IMG/VR virus record: IMGVR_UViG_3300025093_000086
Span: 1-29,642 of that record
Length of the DNA stretch: 29,642 nucleotides
Strand: one strand, 5' to 3'
DNA from: a virus
Part shown: piece by piece, positions 14,407 through 22,045 of the stretch
Layout of the letters: each line of letters starts with the position of its first letter
Position numbering within the stretch: the first letter of the stretch is position 1
The notes under the pieces: model-generated
The model's input: the letters and a program-made list of their open reading frames with translations, nothing else
What the model was told of the DNA's origin: nothing
The model's database searches: none
Program-made: the position numbers and the translations under genes

Positions 14407-17390
14407 TGGCCTCTCGTCAAAAGAAAATCAAACTTCTTGAAGAGGCCTGGAAAGATTTACCTACTGGTGTTCGTAATACAATTGTTAATGTTTATGGTGG
14501 TTTAGATAAATTAGAAGATTTAGAACTTAATAAATTTTATAACCTTGTTGTTAAAGATAGTAATAAAACTTATAACCTTTTTGTTAAAGAAAGTACTGTA
14601 GCTAAAGCTGAAAAAACTGAATTAGGTTTTGCACTTGATGAAGCAATAGCTGAAAATCTTGGTTTAAATGTTGATGACTTAACTAAAGAAGAAGAAAAAG
14701 TTTTAACTACTAAGTTTGAAGGGGAGGTTGCTAATGTTGAAATGAAAAAGAAAACTGTACCTACTAATGAACTTCCTGAAAATGTATTAAAGTATGTTAA
14801 CAATTATAAAGTACAGTTCATAGATTCTAGAACAGAAATGACTAAGTCTGATTGGGCTAAAGAAGGTCAAGTATATAGTGAAAAAGGAATGCATCCTTTA
14901 CAAAAGTTTCCTGAATTTCAAGCAAGAGATAAAGATAGAATGGCTGTAATTGCAAATGTTTCTATTGCAAACTTAGAAGATGATTTAAAAGATGACATAT
15001 TGTTACTAGAACAAGTGCTTAGAAAACAAAATGAAATGGAAAAATATGGTAGCACTAAAACTTCTAGAAAACAAATTAGAGAATCTATTGTTGATGCAGC
15101 AGAAAGAGTTAAGACATTACAAACTGGTTTAGCTGATATGTATTATAACGCAAATATGGAAATATTAAAAGAACAAGTATTTACTGAAATAGATGGTAAA
15201 TATTATTTAACTGATAACAATAGACAGATTTTAATACCTGAAAAAACTATACAAGAACTAGCTAAAAGACAAGATAATATAATTAGTCAGTTCTCTTTAT
15301 TAAAAAATAATATAATATCTGCAACTCCTAAGAAGACAAAAGAACTTAAAGATGTTACTTCAATACCGTCTAGCGAATTAAATGTGGGTGATAAATTATT
15401 AGCTGACTTTGATAAAAGATTAAAACATTCTGGATTTATAAATGACCCTAACAATGCTACTTTAGATGATATTGAAACAGCTAAGCGTCATTGGAAGATG
15501 GCCGGTGAATTAGCTGGAGGTGGTAAAGCATTTACAACTACAGAGATAGCTTCTAATACAGTTATAGATATGGGAGACTTAGGAGATATTGAAGTATTAA
15601 GAGACCCTAAGTTTGAACAAGGTGGTAGAGCTACTGAGATTGGAGTAGTAGCTGAAGCTGGAGAAAGAATACCTCTTGAAAATGAAATAGAGATAAGAAA
15701 AAATTTATCTAAACATCCTATATTAAATTTCTCTGGTTCTAGACAAGTAGTAGAAGAGCCATGGGGTTGGGCTTATGTTGATATGAAAGGTGAAGTTGGT
15801 TATACTGGTTCTGCCAAATTCTCTACTACTATTGGAGAAACTTTACAGGGGTTAAGAGATAATCCTAAAGGTGCAGAAATAATTAAATTTATGGGTCTTG
15901 AAAGATACACAGATGAAGAATGGTTAGCTCAAGAAACATTAAAATTAAAAGAACAAATGGCCAGACAAGGTGTTGAGCAATGGAAAATAGATAAAGCTGA
16001 CCCTTTAAAGAAAAGAACTTTTGTAAGAACACCTATAGGTGCAACTGAACCTTTTGATAAACCAATTAGACAAGGCCCTATAGTCAATAGCTTTATGCAT
16101 TCAATGATGGACGATAGAAGCTTTGCTTTAAATAGAGAAATGTTTGAATATGCAGAGGGAAATATATGGATGAAAGAGTTAGATAAATTACCTAAAGGTT
16201 CTTTACAAGAAATAGGTACTGATTACTTTAGAACATATGAAACATTAGTAGCATCTGGATTAAAATTACCAGTAAAAGAAATGGTTAATCCTGTTGGTGG
16301 TAAGCATAGTTTAATTCCTAGTGTTAGTGAAACAGTATTTAATAAATACTTAATGCAGATTGATTTCTTAAATAAAAAAGATTTTAAAGGTATTACTGAT
16401 GCAGCAAAGATAGGCCCTGTTATACAAGAGTTATATAAAAATATATTTGAACAACCTGATATTCCACTTGTAACCAGCAAGGGATACTTTGCTAACTTAG
16501 GCCTTAGAACTTCAGAAGTTGTAAAAACATTTCAAAAAGATATAGAACAAATAAATGTAGAAATGGAAGAAATTAAATCTGGTAAAGCTTTTGGTGCTGA
16601 AATATATACTCCAGAAAAACAAGCTGGAGAAATTAGAACTGCAAAAATGATGGTTCAAACTGAAAAGAAATGGTCAACTGTAGAGGCTAGAACTAGATTT
16701 GAATTTGATTGGAAAGTTGGTAAAGATTTTTATGAAGAATTTGATGCTGCTAAAGAAGAAACAGTTAGGCATTATATAGAATCTCCAACTCAAAAAAGAT
16801 TTATGGAAACAGCTAAACAAAAACTTCCTGGATTAGATATAGAAAAATCTATAACAGCACCAGATAATATCAATGTACTTATTAAAGAAGGATATTTGTT
16901 TAAAGGTTTACCTAAATCTCCTGGAGAATTTTTAGAAAGAATGAATGTAATACCTCCTAAATCAAAACTTCCAAGTGATATCTTACAAAATAAGATAGCT
17001 GTACAATCAAAACTTGAAGCTTATGGAAGACGAATAATGTTTGGTCAATATAAAACATACATAAAAGAAGCAGTTAAAGGTAAGATGACAGAAGACCTTT
17101 TCTCTATGAGGCCTGTATCAATAACAGATATAGGGCCTAGAGATTTACCTAAAGGTATGGCATCTACAATACTTGAATCAAAAGAGATACAACATGGCCT
17201 ACCTTCTGGTTCTTTAACTGGTATGAAGAATGTACAACAAGGTATGCAAACAGCAGCTTCAATAGAGTTCTTGAAAGACTTGCAAAAGAGTACTAAAATA
17301 TCTACAGAAGATATAGCTAAACAAGCTGTACAAGGTGACTTTTATGAACAATTAAAAGATGCATTAAAGTTGCTAGTGAAAAAAGGATAA
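14406..17390 (+). CDS. Very large helical protein of unknown function, possible internal virion protein
   Basis: A 994-aa protein, the largest in the window, coupled by TAATG to the DUF5675 gene. It has no signal peptide, no membrane segment and no catalytic motif I recognise. It is Lys/Glu-rich with long helical stretches (about 170-300 and 750-800) and a less charged central region (about 400-520) containing a FSGSRQVVEEPWGWAYVD segment. The first 70 residues carry the repeated pattern FYNLVVKDSNKTYNLFVKES. Its length, Lys content, late-region place and following small basic genes are like ejected internal proteins of podovirus-like phages. This is inference only. Confidence 0.7.
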   Translation: MASRQKKIKLLEEAWKDLPTGVRNTIVNVYGGLDKLEDLELNKFYNLVVKDSNKTYNLFVKESTVAKAEKTELGFALDEAIAENLGLNVDDLTKEEEKVLTTKFEGEVANVEMKKKTVPTNELPENVLKYVNNYKVQFIDSRTEMTKSDWAKEGQVYSEKGMHPLQKFPEFQARDKDRMAVIANVSIANLEDDLKDDILLLEQVLRKQNEMEKYGSTKTSRKQIRESIVDAAERVKTLQTGLADMYYNANMEILKEQVFTEIDGKYYLTDNNRQILIPEKTIQELAKRQDNIISQFSLLKNNIISATPKKTKELKDVTSIPSSELNVGDKLLADFDKRLKHSGFINDPNNATLDDIETAKRHWKMAGELAGGGKAFTTTEIASNTVIDMGDLGDIEVLRDPKFEQGGRATEIGVVAEAGERIPLENEIEIRKNLSKHPILNFSGSRQVVEEPWGWAYVDMKGEVGYTGSAKFSTTIGETLQGLRDNPKGAEIIKFMGLERYTDEEWLAQETLKLKEQMARQGVEQWKIDKADPLKKRTFVRTPIGATEPFDKPIRQGPIVNSFMHSMMDDRSFALNREMFEYAEGNIWMKELDKLPKGSLQEIGTDYFRTYETLVASGLKLPVKEMVNPVGGKHSLIPSVSETVFNKYLMQIDFLNKKDFKGITDAAKIGPVIQELYKNIFEQPDIPLVTSKGYFANLGLRTSEVVKTFQKDIEQINVEMEEIKSGKAFGAEIYTPEKQAGEIRTAKMMVQTEKKWSTVEARTRFEFDWKVGKDFYEEFDAAKEETVRHYIESPTQKRFMETAKQKLPGLDIEKSITAPDNINVLIKEGYLFKGLPKSPGEFLERMNVIPPKSKLPSDILQNKIAVQSKLEAYGRRIMFGQYKTYIKEAVKGKMTEDLFSMRPVSITDIGPRDLPKGMASTILESKEIQHGLPSGSLTGMKNVQQGMQTAASIEFLKDLQKSTKISTEDIAKQAVQGDFYEQLKDALKLLVKKG

Positions 17391-17396
17391 GGTATA

Positions 17397-17678
17397 ATGT
17401 TTGCAAGAGATAATAGAAAAAGAAATTCTGATGGTACATTCAAAAAGGATGTTGCGTGGACCCCTTGGAACGAAGCATGGAGTTATAAAATGAGTAAAGA
17501 ACTTAAAGATATGTTAAGTAAAACTCTTTGGACATTTGTTGAAGCATTTATTGGTGCATTAACAGTTGCTCCACTTGTAGGCGTTGACGCATCAGCTGTA
17601 CAGTTGGCTGCTATGTCAGGTGCAGGTGCAGCTTTAGTTGTTGTTAAAGAGTTTGCTAAAAAACAAGTGAGTAAATAA
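17397..17678 (+). CDS. Putative holin, r1t-like
   Basis: A 93-aa protein with a basic, Trp-containing N-terminal cytosolic part (residues 1-40) and a hydrophobic part: TLWTFVEAFIGALTVAPLVG (about 43-62) and VQLAAMSGAGAALVVVKEFA (about 68-87), then KKQVSK. Two helices separated by a short Asp-containing turn match the layout of the r1t holin family common in phages of Gram-positive bacteria, especially actinobacteria. Such holins open the inner membrane at lysis. No ribosome site better than AAGG is seen before ATG 17397. Confidence 0.7.
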   Translation: MFARDNRKRNSDGTFKKDVAWTPWNEAWSYKMSKELKDMLSKTLWTFVEAFIGALTVAPLVGVDASAVQLAAMSGAGAALVVVKEFAKKQVSK

Positions 17679-18172
17679 TGTCAGCAAAAGATGAATTAGC
17701 AAAATACTATAAAGCTGGTGGAGGCAAACAAACAAAAGTAGGAGGTTGGGCTTCAGGTCAAATAAAATATGGTGTCAAAGCAGACATTGCAAAAAATATG
17801 GCTGGAAGCATACAAAACTTTGCCAAAGTTGGTTCAGATATGTATATTCATACTGATGATGTAGCTAAAATAGCTAAAGGTGCAAAAAGTGCAGGTATGT
17901 CTGCAGGTAAATTAGCTGGACATGTTACTGGAGCACAAACAGCAAAGTTAGCTGCTCAATCTTTAACTAAATCAGCTGCCAAATCTGCTTTTGCTGCTGG
18001 AGCTAGAGCTACACTTGGACCTGCTGCTATAGCTGGTGGTGCTGCAGTGAGTGCTATTCAAGCTGGTTACAACAGAGCTAAAAGTAATCCTAGTTTTCAT
18101 AAAGGAAAAGCAGGAAAATCTTATTTAGATTTAAGTCCTAACAAACCGGGTAAGTACGGCATAGATTATTAA
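17678..18172 (+). CDS. Basic Ala/Gly/Lys-rich protein, possible ejected or DNA-associated virion protein
   Basis: A 164-aa protein coupled upstream by TAATG. It is rich in Lys, Ala and Gly with few acidic residues. Residues about 60-130 form a long Ala-rich amphipathic to hydrophobic helix region (KLAAQSLTKSAAKSAFAAGA, then LGPAAIAGGAAVSAIQAG), and the C-terminus is basic and Tyr/Pro/Gly-rich. It has no enzyme motif. Such composition suits a membrane-active ejection peptide or a DNA-coating internal virion protein. It is the first of three basic genes ending the + block. Confidence 0.6.
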   Translation: MSAKDELAKYYKAGGGKQTKVGGWASGQIKYGVKADIAKNMAGSIQNFAKVGSDMYIHTDDVAKIAKGAKSAGMSAGKLAGHVTGAQTAKLAAQSLTKSAAKSAFAAGARATLGPAAIAGGAAVSAIQAGYNRAKSNPSFHKGKAGKSYLDLSPNKPGKYGIDY

Positions 18173-18534
18173 TGTCTGCTCAAAAACCTAAGCATGATTG
18201 GACAGTTCATGGTATGACTGAGCGTGAAATGAAATCACGCATTAAGTCACATAGAGAAATGACTATAAAGCATGCTAAAAAGGCTGGAGAATATGCAGTT
18301 CCTAAAGCATTCTTAAGTCCAGAGTTTAGGACATGGGTTAAAAGTAATCCTAATTCTCCTTGGGTTTCAGGTGGAGGAATGCAACAACTACAAGATAGAG
18401 CTACTAAATCATATATGCATTCTAAAAAAGCAGGTCAATATTACAATACTCAAAAGAAATTGGGTAAAGGTTTAGAAAGAATACAATTAAGTAAACTTCA
18501 GAAATCTATCAGTAAGTTAACATCAGGTTACTAA
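18172..18534 (+). CDS. Basic protein of unknown function
   Basis: A 120-aa protein, coupled to both neighbours by TAATG. It is very basic (many Lys, Arg, His), largely helical, with the motif SPEFRTWVKSNPNSPWVSGGG in the middle (about 48-69) and repeated KKAGxY motifs (about 34-39 and 86-90). It has no membrane segment. It could bind DNA or a membrane surface; with its neighbours it may form a virion-internal basic set. No family is recognised. Confidence 0.6.
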   Translation: MSAQKPKHDWTVHGMTEREMKSRIKSHREMTIKHAKKAGEYAVPKAFLSPEFRTWVKSNPNSPWVSGGGMQQLQDRATKSYMHSKKAGQYYNTQKKLGKGLERIQLSKLQKSISKLTSGY

Positions 18535-18602
18535 TGCCAATAACTAAAAAAGGTAAAAAGAAATCTTACGGTAAGAAGAAAGGTGGCGGTAAACGCTACT
18601 AA
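18534..18602 (+). CDS. Lys/Gly-rich micro-protein, 22 aa, histone-tail-like
   Basis: A complete 22-codon frame starting at the TAATG overlap with the previous gene. The peptide runs from MPITKKGKKK through SYGKKKGGG to KRY, with about ten Lys/Arg of 22 residues and no acidic residue, resembling a histone tail or a condensing peptide. It ends the + block, and 51 bases later the convergent SET-domain gene ends. The consistent coupling supports that it is translated. It could condense DNA in the capsid. Confidence 0.6.
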   Translation: MPITKKGKKKSYGKKKGGGKRY

Positions 18603-18603
18603 A

Positions 18604-18640
18604 TACCTCTGATAGCCTCATAGAGCCGTTTTAAGAGGTA
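18604..18640. terminator. Hairpin between convergent operons, possibly bidirectional terminator
   Basis: TACCTCT 18604-18610 pairs perfectly with AGAGGTA 18634-18640 around a 23-nt loop. There is no strong T-run on either side (only TTT on the - strand side), so its strength is uncertain. Its position between the ends of the two blocks (18602 and 18654) is right for a shared terminator. Confidence 0.4.
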
Positions 18641-18653
18641 GTTTGGCCGTCTC

Positions 18654-18962
18654 CTATAATTGATTCGGGTTGTATAACTTATAAAAAAGGGTCAATTCTT
18701 CTCCTGTCACAATTAACACTAGGGTCTTTAATATGTATCCATTTTCTGTTTCAATTAATTCACAGTTCGGATATTCGGAATGGTTTATAAATCCACCTAA
18801 TGGTGTCCTTACAAGTCCATGTTTGAAGGCATTGTTATCTGTTTTGTAATGTGTAATGCCTAAGATTTTACCTTTTCTAATAGGTCTTGTTGAAAATAAC
18901 CCAAGGCCCTCTACTTTAGAAGGCCTTATGGTTACATGTTTTGGTAATGGTCTATAACTCAT
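18654..18962 (-). CDS. Minimal SET-domain protein lysine methyltransferase
   Basis: A 102-aa protein that is almost only a SET domain. The GLGLFSTRPIRKG block (residues 19-31) is the S-adenosylmethionine-binding start, FINHSEYPNC (58-67) is the pseudoknot NHS motif, and GEELTLFY (87-94) is the C-terminal motif ending in the expected catalytic Tyr 94. All three landmarks are in order and spaced as in small SET proteins such as chlorella virus vSET (about 119 aa). The family transfers methyl groups to lysine side chains. The start is ATG 18962, which overlaps the end of the upstream gene by 11 bases; an upstream in-frame Met (19001) lies inside that gene. It is the last gene of the - block. Target unknown; lysine-rich phage proteins lie next door. 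Confidence 0.82.
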   Translation of the reverse strand: MSYRPLPKHVTIRPSKVEGLGLFSTRPIRKGKILGITHYKTDNNAFKHGLVRTPLGGFINHSEYPNCELIETENGYILKTLVLIVTGEELTLFYKLYNPNQL

Positions 18963-19545
18963 CTGGATATTTCCATGTACTTTCTGGTACAAAGTACACA
19001 CTATCAGCTAATGGCCAATGTTCCATTATATTGTATTGTGTTATGTCACTGTTTACATGTATAGCGTCTGCTATATATTTGAACAGTAACTTTGTAGGTT
19101 TATTTTTAATAAAACCTTTGTAGTATTTAATATCTACTAGTTCTTTTAACCTTTGTAAGTGATGTAGAGTTTTAATAGTCACCTCTCCACCTCTCTTTTT
19201 CTTTAACTTTCTAGTCATAGCATCTGCAGATATTAAAGGTTTGTCATTGTATCCCATTGAATATCTATCATTTGCCATTACACTACCAGGCAGTGTAAGT
19301 GCAGAAAGTTTATGACTGAAATCTATTTGTAAAGATAAACTGTCTTTAATGAGTTTATATCTAACATAGACTGGTGTTCCACTTTTAGTTAATCCTAAAA
19401 ATCTCTTTCCTCCATACCAATCTAATTCATTAACTTTATCTTTAACAATATTTCTTTTCAATAAAGCATTATTTTTTCTTTCTACTTTATCATTAGCCAT
19501 TTGTTGAGAACTTGTATAGAACTTAGTATCCATGTTGTTTAACAT
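18952..19545 (-). CDS. Basic protein of unknown function
   Basis: A 197-aa basic protein with GGGAGG before ATG 19545. It overlaps the preceding 26-aa frame by seven bases and the SET gene by 11. Lys-rich helical N-terminus (to about 40), then a beta-containing middle (FLGLTKSGTPVYVRYKLIKD) and a helical C-terminal half. No motif is recognised. It may be an adaptor or substrate of the SET protein because the two are translationally coupled, but that is only context. Confidence 0.65.
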   Translation of the reverse strand: MLNNMDTKFYTSSQQMANDKVERKNNALLKRNIVKDKVNELDWYGGKRFLGLTKSGTPVYVRYKLIKDSLSLQIDFSHKLSALTLPGSVMANDRYSMGYNDKPLISADAMTRKLKKKRGGEVTIKTLHHLQRLKELVDIKYYKGFIKNKPTKLLFKYIADAIHVNSDITQYNIMEHWPLADSVYFVPESTWKYPDEL

Positions 19546-19619
19546 TTGTGTCCTCCCTCTTCTATTTCTTTAAAGCAATCTTCACAAAAGTACTCCATTC
19601 CGGGTACTGGATGTGACAT
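19539..19619 (-). CDS. 26-aa Cys-containing micro-protein
   Basis: The frame starts at ATG 19619, which overlaps the previous gene's stop as TAATG, and ends seven bases inside the next gene. The peptide contains FCEDCF (a CxxC pair) and ends HKC, so it could hold one metal ion. The nucleotides also carry the GGGAGG ribosome site of the next gene. Coupling on both sides supports translation. Confidence 0.5.
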   Translation of the reverse strand: MSHPVPGMEYFCEDCFKEIEEGGHKC

Positions 19620-19876
19620 TACTCTTCTTCTTCTTTGGCTTTGTCATTTTCTATTACTGCTTTATTTAACATTTGATAGTTATAGTTATAATCAATAACA
19701 AATTTGTTTATTAATTCATCTACTTTTTCTGTATTAGGTAATGTATTTGTATTACTATCTCCTAAATATCCTATCAATGTCACTGCCCAATGTCGTAAAT
19801 CCATTGGCGTGTTAAATATATTTCCTTTCTCTTTGTTAGCTTCTATAAACTCTTGTTTGTCTTTTGGCAATGCCAT
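19619..19876 (-). CDS. Small acidic protein of unknown function
   Basis: An 85-aa protein starting at ATG 19876 with AAAGG upstream; the longer frame (to 19933) lies inside the transglycosylase gene. It has a Lys/Glu-rich start, a DLRHWAVTLIGYLGD segment (about residues 25-39) and an acidic tail (KAKEEEE). It overlaps the end of the transglycosylase gene by 41 bases. No family is recognised. Confidence 0.5.
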   Translation of the reverse strand: MALPKDKQEFIEANKEKGNIFNTPMDLRHWAVTLIGYLGDSNTNTLPNTEKVDELINKFVIDYNYNYQMLNKAVIENDKAKEEEE

Positions 19877-20285
19877 AATTATCAACCTTTCCCCAGCAGC
19901 GTTTGCTGCTATTCCAATGATGCCAACCATCATTATATACTAACCATGCTGCAACAGCAGTTGTTACTTCAGGGTTATATCTATTACTATTTATGTTTAA
20001 TTTATTTGTCAACCATGTCCATGTATTGTCATTAAATTGCCATAGTCCTATGTCTCTTGTGCCATTAGTATTAATACCAACTGCGTCATCTCTACCTGAA
20101 GACTCACAATATATAATTGTTAATGCTTTAGGTACATCTTCTTGTTTAAAGTATTGAGATACTAATGGTTCCCATTCAAGTACATGTTCTATTTTTCTAT
20201 TAATGTCTCTACATTGGATATACTCAGTTATGCTCTCCACGCTCACAGGCAATGTAACTGCACAACTGAGTAGTATCCCAGCCAT
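19836..20285 (-). CDS. Secreted lytic transglycosylase-like enzyme
   Basis: A 149-aa protein. Residues 1-19 look like a signal sequence (MAGILLSCAVTLPVSVES). The catalytic-type domain spans about 45-140: YCESSGRDDAVGIN (the Glu is the likely acid catalyst), GLWQFNDNTWTWL, and AAWLVYNDGWHHWNSSKRCW. This pattern is that of the lysozyme-like transglycosylases found as lysins or virion-associated wall hydrolases in actinobacterial phages. They cleave peptidoglycan between N-acetylmuramic acid and N-acetylglucosamine. It begins one base after the stop of the gene at 20287. It sits in the metabolic block, away from the holin and DUF5675 genes on the other strand. Confidence 0.8.
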   Translation of the reverse strand: MAGILLSCAVTLPVSVESITEYIQCRDINRKIEHVLEWEPLVSQYFKQEDVPKALTIIYCESSGRDDAVGINTNGTRDIGLWQFNDNTWTWLTNKLNINSNRYNPEVTTAVAAWLVYNDGWHHWNSSKRCWGKVDNYGIAKRQTRVYRS

Positions 20286-20286
20286 G

Positions 20287-20637
20287 TTAGGTTAACACCT
20301 TCTGCATTTTCTTTAGAAAGCGTTTACCTTTGCGTTTCATTGTGTCACCATCTTTGGGACTACTTACTAAATAATAAAGGTAATGTCCTTTTTGTTTAGC
20401 AGGTAATGTTACAATATCATAACCTTCTTTTCTAAGGTCATGTAATACTGCACCAAATCTGGTACACCTTAACTCAAAAACAAACTCACCATTGCTTATA
20501 GGTTCTTTAAAACGAAATGTTTCTAAAGCCCATAAGATAAGTTGAGATTTATTTTTAATATATGCAGGTACTTTTGTACCTCTGAATGATGATACTATCA
20601 ATTCAATCTCCGTTTCTCCACCATATAGCTCGTACAT
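20287..20637 (-). CDS. Winged-helix-like DNA-binding protein
   Basis: A 116-aa basic protein. Residues about 30-80 have a helix-turn-helix layout: SQLILWALETF, ISNGEFVFELRCTRFGAVLHDLRKEGYDI. The LRKEGYDI wing is typical of phage helix-turn-helix proteins that read a recognition helix then a small beta wing. The C-terminus is very basic (KRKGKRFLKKMQK). Likely a transcription regulator or a DNA-structure protein. It overlaps the preceding zinc protein by 40 bases. Confidence 0.6.
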   Translation of the reverse strand: MYELYGGETEIELIVSSFRGTKVPAYIKNKSQLILWALETFRFKEPISNGEFVFELRCTRFGAVLHDLRKEGYDIVTLPAKQKGHYLYYLVSSPKDGDTMKRKGKRFLKKMQKVLT

Positions 20638-20735
20638 CCTAAGTTAGTACAAGCTATAATTTGGTGATTGTTTTTTGTAGTTTCCTGTAACTCTTTATTA
20701 CAAGCACTACATTTATTGTTGGGTTTCCTTGCCAT
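20598..20735 (-). CDS. Small zinc-ribbon protein (45 aa)
   Basis: The start is chosen at ATG 20735 (MARKPNNKCSACNKEL), because the longer frame to 20840 lies wholly inside the preceding gene. CSAC and later CTNLGC form a likely four-Cys zinc site. It overlaps the previous gene by 23 bases. Such micro zinc-ribbons are often regulators or subunits of larger nucleic-acid machines. Function unknown. Confidence 0.5.
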   Translation of the reverse strand: MARKPNNKCSACNKELQETTKNNHQIIACTNLGCTSYMVEKRRLN

Positions 20736-21276
20736 CAAGATTCCATTCTTGAGGAACATCGGAATTATCCAACCACCACGATTTTCGCCACTTGCCTGTA
20801 TGCTGAGGGCATTCCTCTGGTGTTTTGCCTGAACAAACAAAGTCAGGACTTCTATCAGACTTCTTATTGCGTCTATTATCCCAAACCATAAGTTTGTTTG
20901 GACAAGGACACTTTAAGTCGTCACGATATTTATTCTGATTAGCCATTTCAGTGACTAATTTATCAGTTATCTCAGACACTTCCGCATCTGGTTCTGGTGT
21001 TATGTCGTTCACATCTCCCATTATACTAGATACTTTCTCTATAATATCCATTTGTTCAAATTGTTCTTGTGTATAGACTTCAGGCATATCTGCTATCTTT
21101 TCTATATACTCAAAGTATTTGTTCAATTGGTCATCATTATAGTCTGTTAACTTAGGTGGGAACTTACGCAGTTTAGCGTATTCAGCAGCAGACTTTAATA
21201 TCTTTTGCTTAGTTCCCATCTCTTTGCCTTCTAACATAGCATTAATAGTAGTTTGAATAAACTCTATGTCTTGCAT
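20713..21276 (-). CDS. Zinc-finger protein linked to the recombination gene
   Basis: A 187-aa protein. It has a helical N-terminal half and an acidic middle (about 70-115), then a zinc-binding module: CPC 123-125, WDNRRNKK 132-139, PDFVC 144-148, CPQH 156-159. The W-x-N-R-x-x-K-K...PDF-x-C pattern is one I associate with phage proteins in recombination and replication modules that bind single-stranded nucleic acid or an annealing protein. Its start overlaps the stop of the Rad52-like gene (21276), supporting a joint role. Specific activity is not known. Confidence 0.65.
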   Translation of the reverse strand: MQDIEFIQTTINAMLEGKEMGTKQKILKSAAEYAKLRKFPPKLTDYNDDQLNKYFEYIEKIADMPEVYTQEQFEQMDIIEKVSSIMGDVNDITPEPDAEVSEITDKLVTEMANQNKYRDDLKCPCPNKLMVWDNRRNKKSDRSPDFVCSGKTPEECPQHTGKWRKSWWLDNSDVPQEWNLDGKETQQ

Positions 21277-21818
21277 TAGAAAGGTGCCTCTGCTATAGTT
21301 CCATCATCATTTAATTTGATTTCATCTATAGGTCTGGCCTCTGGCTTAGGCATTTTGTTTTCTTTCTTACGCATATCGACTTTAGTAACTTCTACTTTAG
21401 CTTCTCTTGCAGCTTCAGCAGAGGCTTCCTCTTCAGTCTGTGTAGAACCACTCCATAGTTCAACACCTAAACCAAACCTCATACAAGCTCTCTTGAATGC
21501 GTCTGATTCTGCGTCTTTAAGATTAGTGCCATCATTAAACTTTTCACTATTTAATTTAAAGGTATCTATATCCCCAAAGCCATCATAGCTTCCCATACCT
21601 TCTATAGTTATAGTTCCTTTAGCACCAACAATACGCTTCTCGCCATTGTGTGTACCATACACTGGTTCACATGTCCAACTATATGAGATGCCACTATCTC
21701 TTAGTCTTTCAACATAATTAGCGTGTGGTACATAATCCCCAAACTTCCCAGCAGGTGCTGAACGCACCAAATTCTGTGGAAAAGGGGACAATAATTTCTT
21801 GGTATCTATTTCTACCAT
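21276..21818 (-). CDS. Rad52/22-like single-strand annealing protein
   Basis: A 180-aa protein with AAGGA before ATG 21818. Residues about 10-120 match the Rad52/Sak-type annealing domain: FPQNLVRSAPAGKFGDYVPH, a beta region (GAKGTITIEGMGSYDGFG) and LKDAESDAFKRACMRFGLG (100-118), the family's most typical helix. These proteins form rings that anneal complementary single strands during phage recombination and replication. The C-terminal 60 residues are charged and disordered, ending TIAEAPF, similar in style to protein-interaction tails. It is the first gene of its operon, after a terminator and promoter. Confidence 0.82.
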   Translation of the reverse strand: MVEIDTKKLLSPFPQNLVRSAPAGKFGDYVPHANYVERLRDSGISYSWTCEPVYGTHNGEKRIVGAKGTITIEGMGSYDGFGDIDTFKLNSEKFNDGTNLKDAESDAFKRACMRFGLGVELWSGSTQTEEEASAEAAREAKVEVTKVDMRKKENKMPKPEARPIDEIKLNDDGTIAEAPF

Positions 21819-21834
21819 GTTATCCTTCCTATAT

Positions 21835-21840
21835 ACTATA
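21835..21840 (-). promoter_or_regulatory. -10 promoter of the annealing-protein operon
   Basis: TATAGT at 21840-21835 on the - strand lies between a terminator hairpin and the annealing gene. A leader of about ten bases with AAGGA would follow. The hexamer is the same as in the extended -10 promoters at 3396 and 23352, but without the TGn. Confidence 0.5.
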
Positions 21841-21848
21841 ATAGAGAA

Positions 21849-21885
21849 AAAGTATTTGGTATCCGTTAGGATACCTGTTTACTTT
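21849..21885 (-). terminator. Rho-independent terminator after the phosphoesterase operon
   Basis: A 7-bp perfect stem (21858-21864 with 21869-21875) has a TAAC loop on the - strand. Outer arms AAAGTA/TACTTT (21880-21885 with 21849-21854) extend it across a small internal loop. The stem base is followed by a few T. The outer arm overlaps the stop codon of the 44-aa gene. Confidence 0.65.
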
Positions 21886-22018
21886 ATCCTACTAATTCTT
21901 TATTTAGTTTTGTAATACCTCTTTCAACAGGTACAAACTCTATATCTCCTTGTTCATTTTGAACAATAAAAAAAGGTTCACTACCTATTCCAGCGTATTC
22001 TATTCCAACTATCTTCAT
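21884..22018 (-). CDS. Small protein of unknown function (44 aa)
   Basis: A complete 44-codon frame from ATG 22018, in the gap after the phosphoesterase. Beta-like start (MKIVGIEYAGIGSEPFFIVQ), then an acidic and Lys-rich end. AGAGG lies about 12 bases before the ATG. It ends within the terminator hairpin. No motif is recognised; composition and codons are like neighbouring genes. Confidence 0.5.
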   Translation of the reverse strand: MKIVGIEYAGIGSEPFFIVQNEQGDIEFVPVERGITKLNKELVG

Positions 22019-22045
22019 GTCTTGACATACCTCTATCCATATGTA

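Noticed and set aside
18655-18660. TATAAT on the + strand just after the convergent hairpin
   Set aside because: It lies at the stop codon of the SET gene and reads only into its antisense; no gene follows on the + strand.
18941-19943. Short + strand frames of 60-79 codons over the - strand genes
   Set aside because: They lack ribosome sites and lie antisense to genes that have coupling and recognisable domains.
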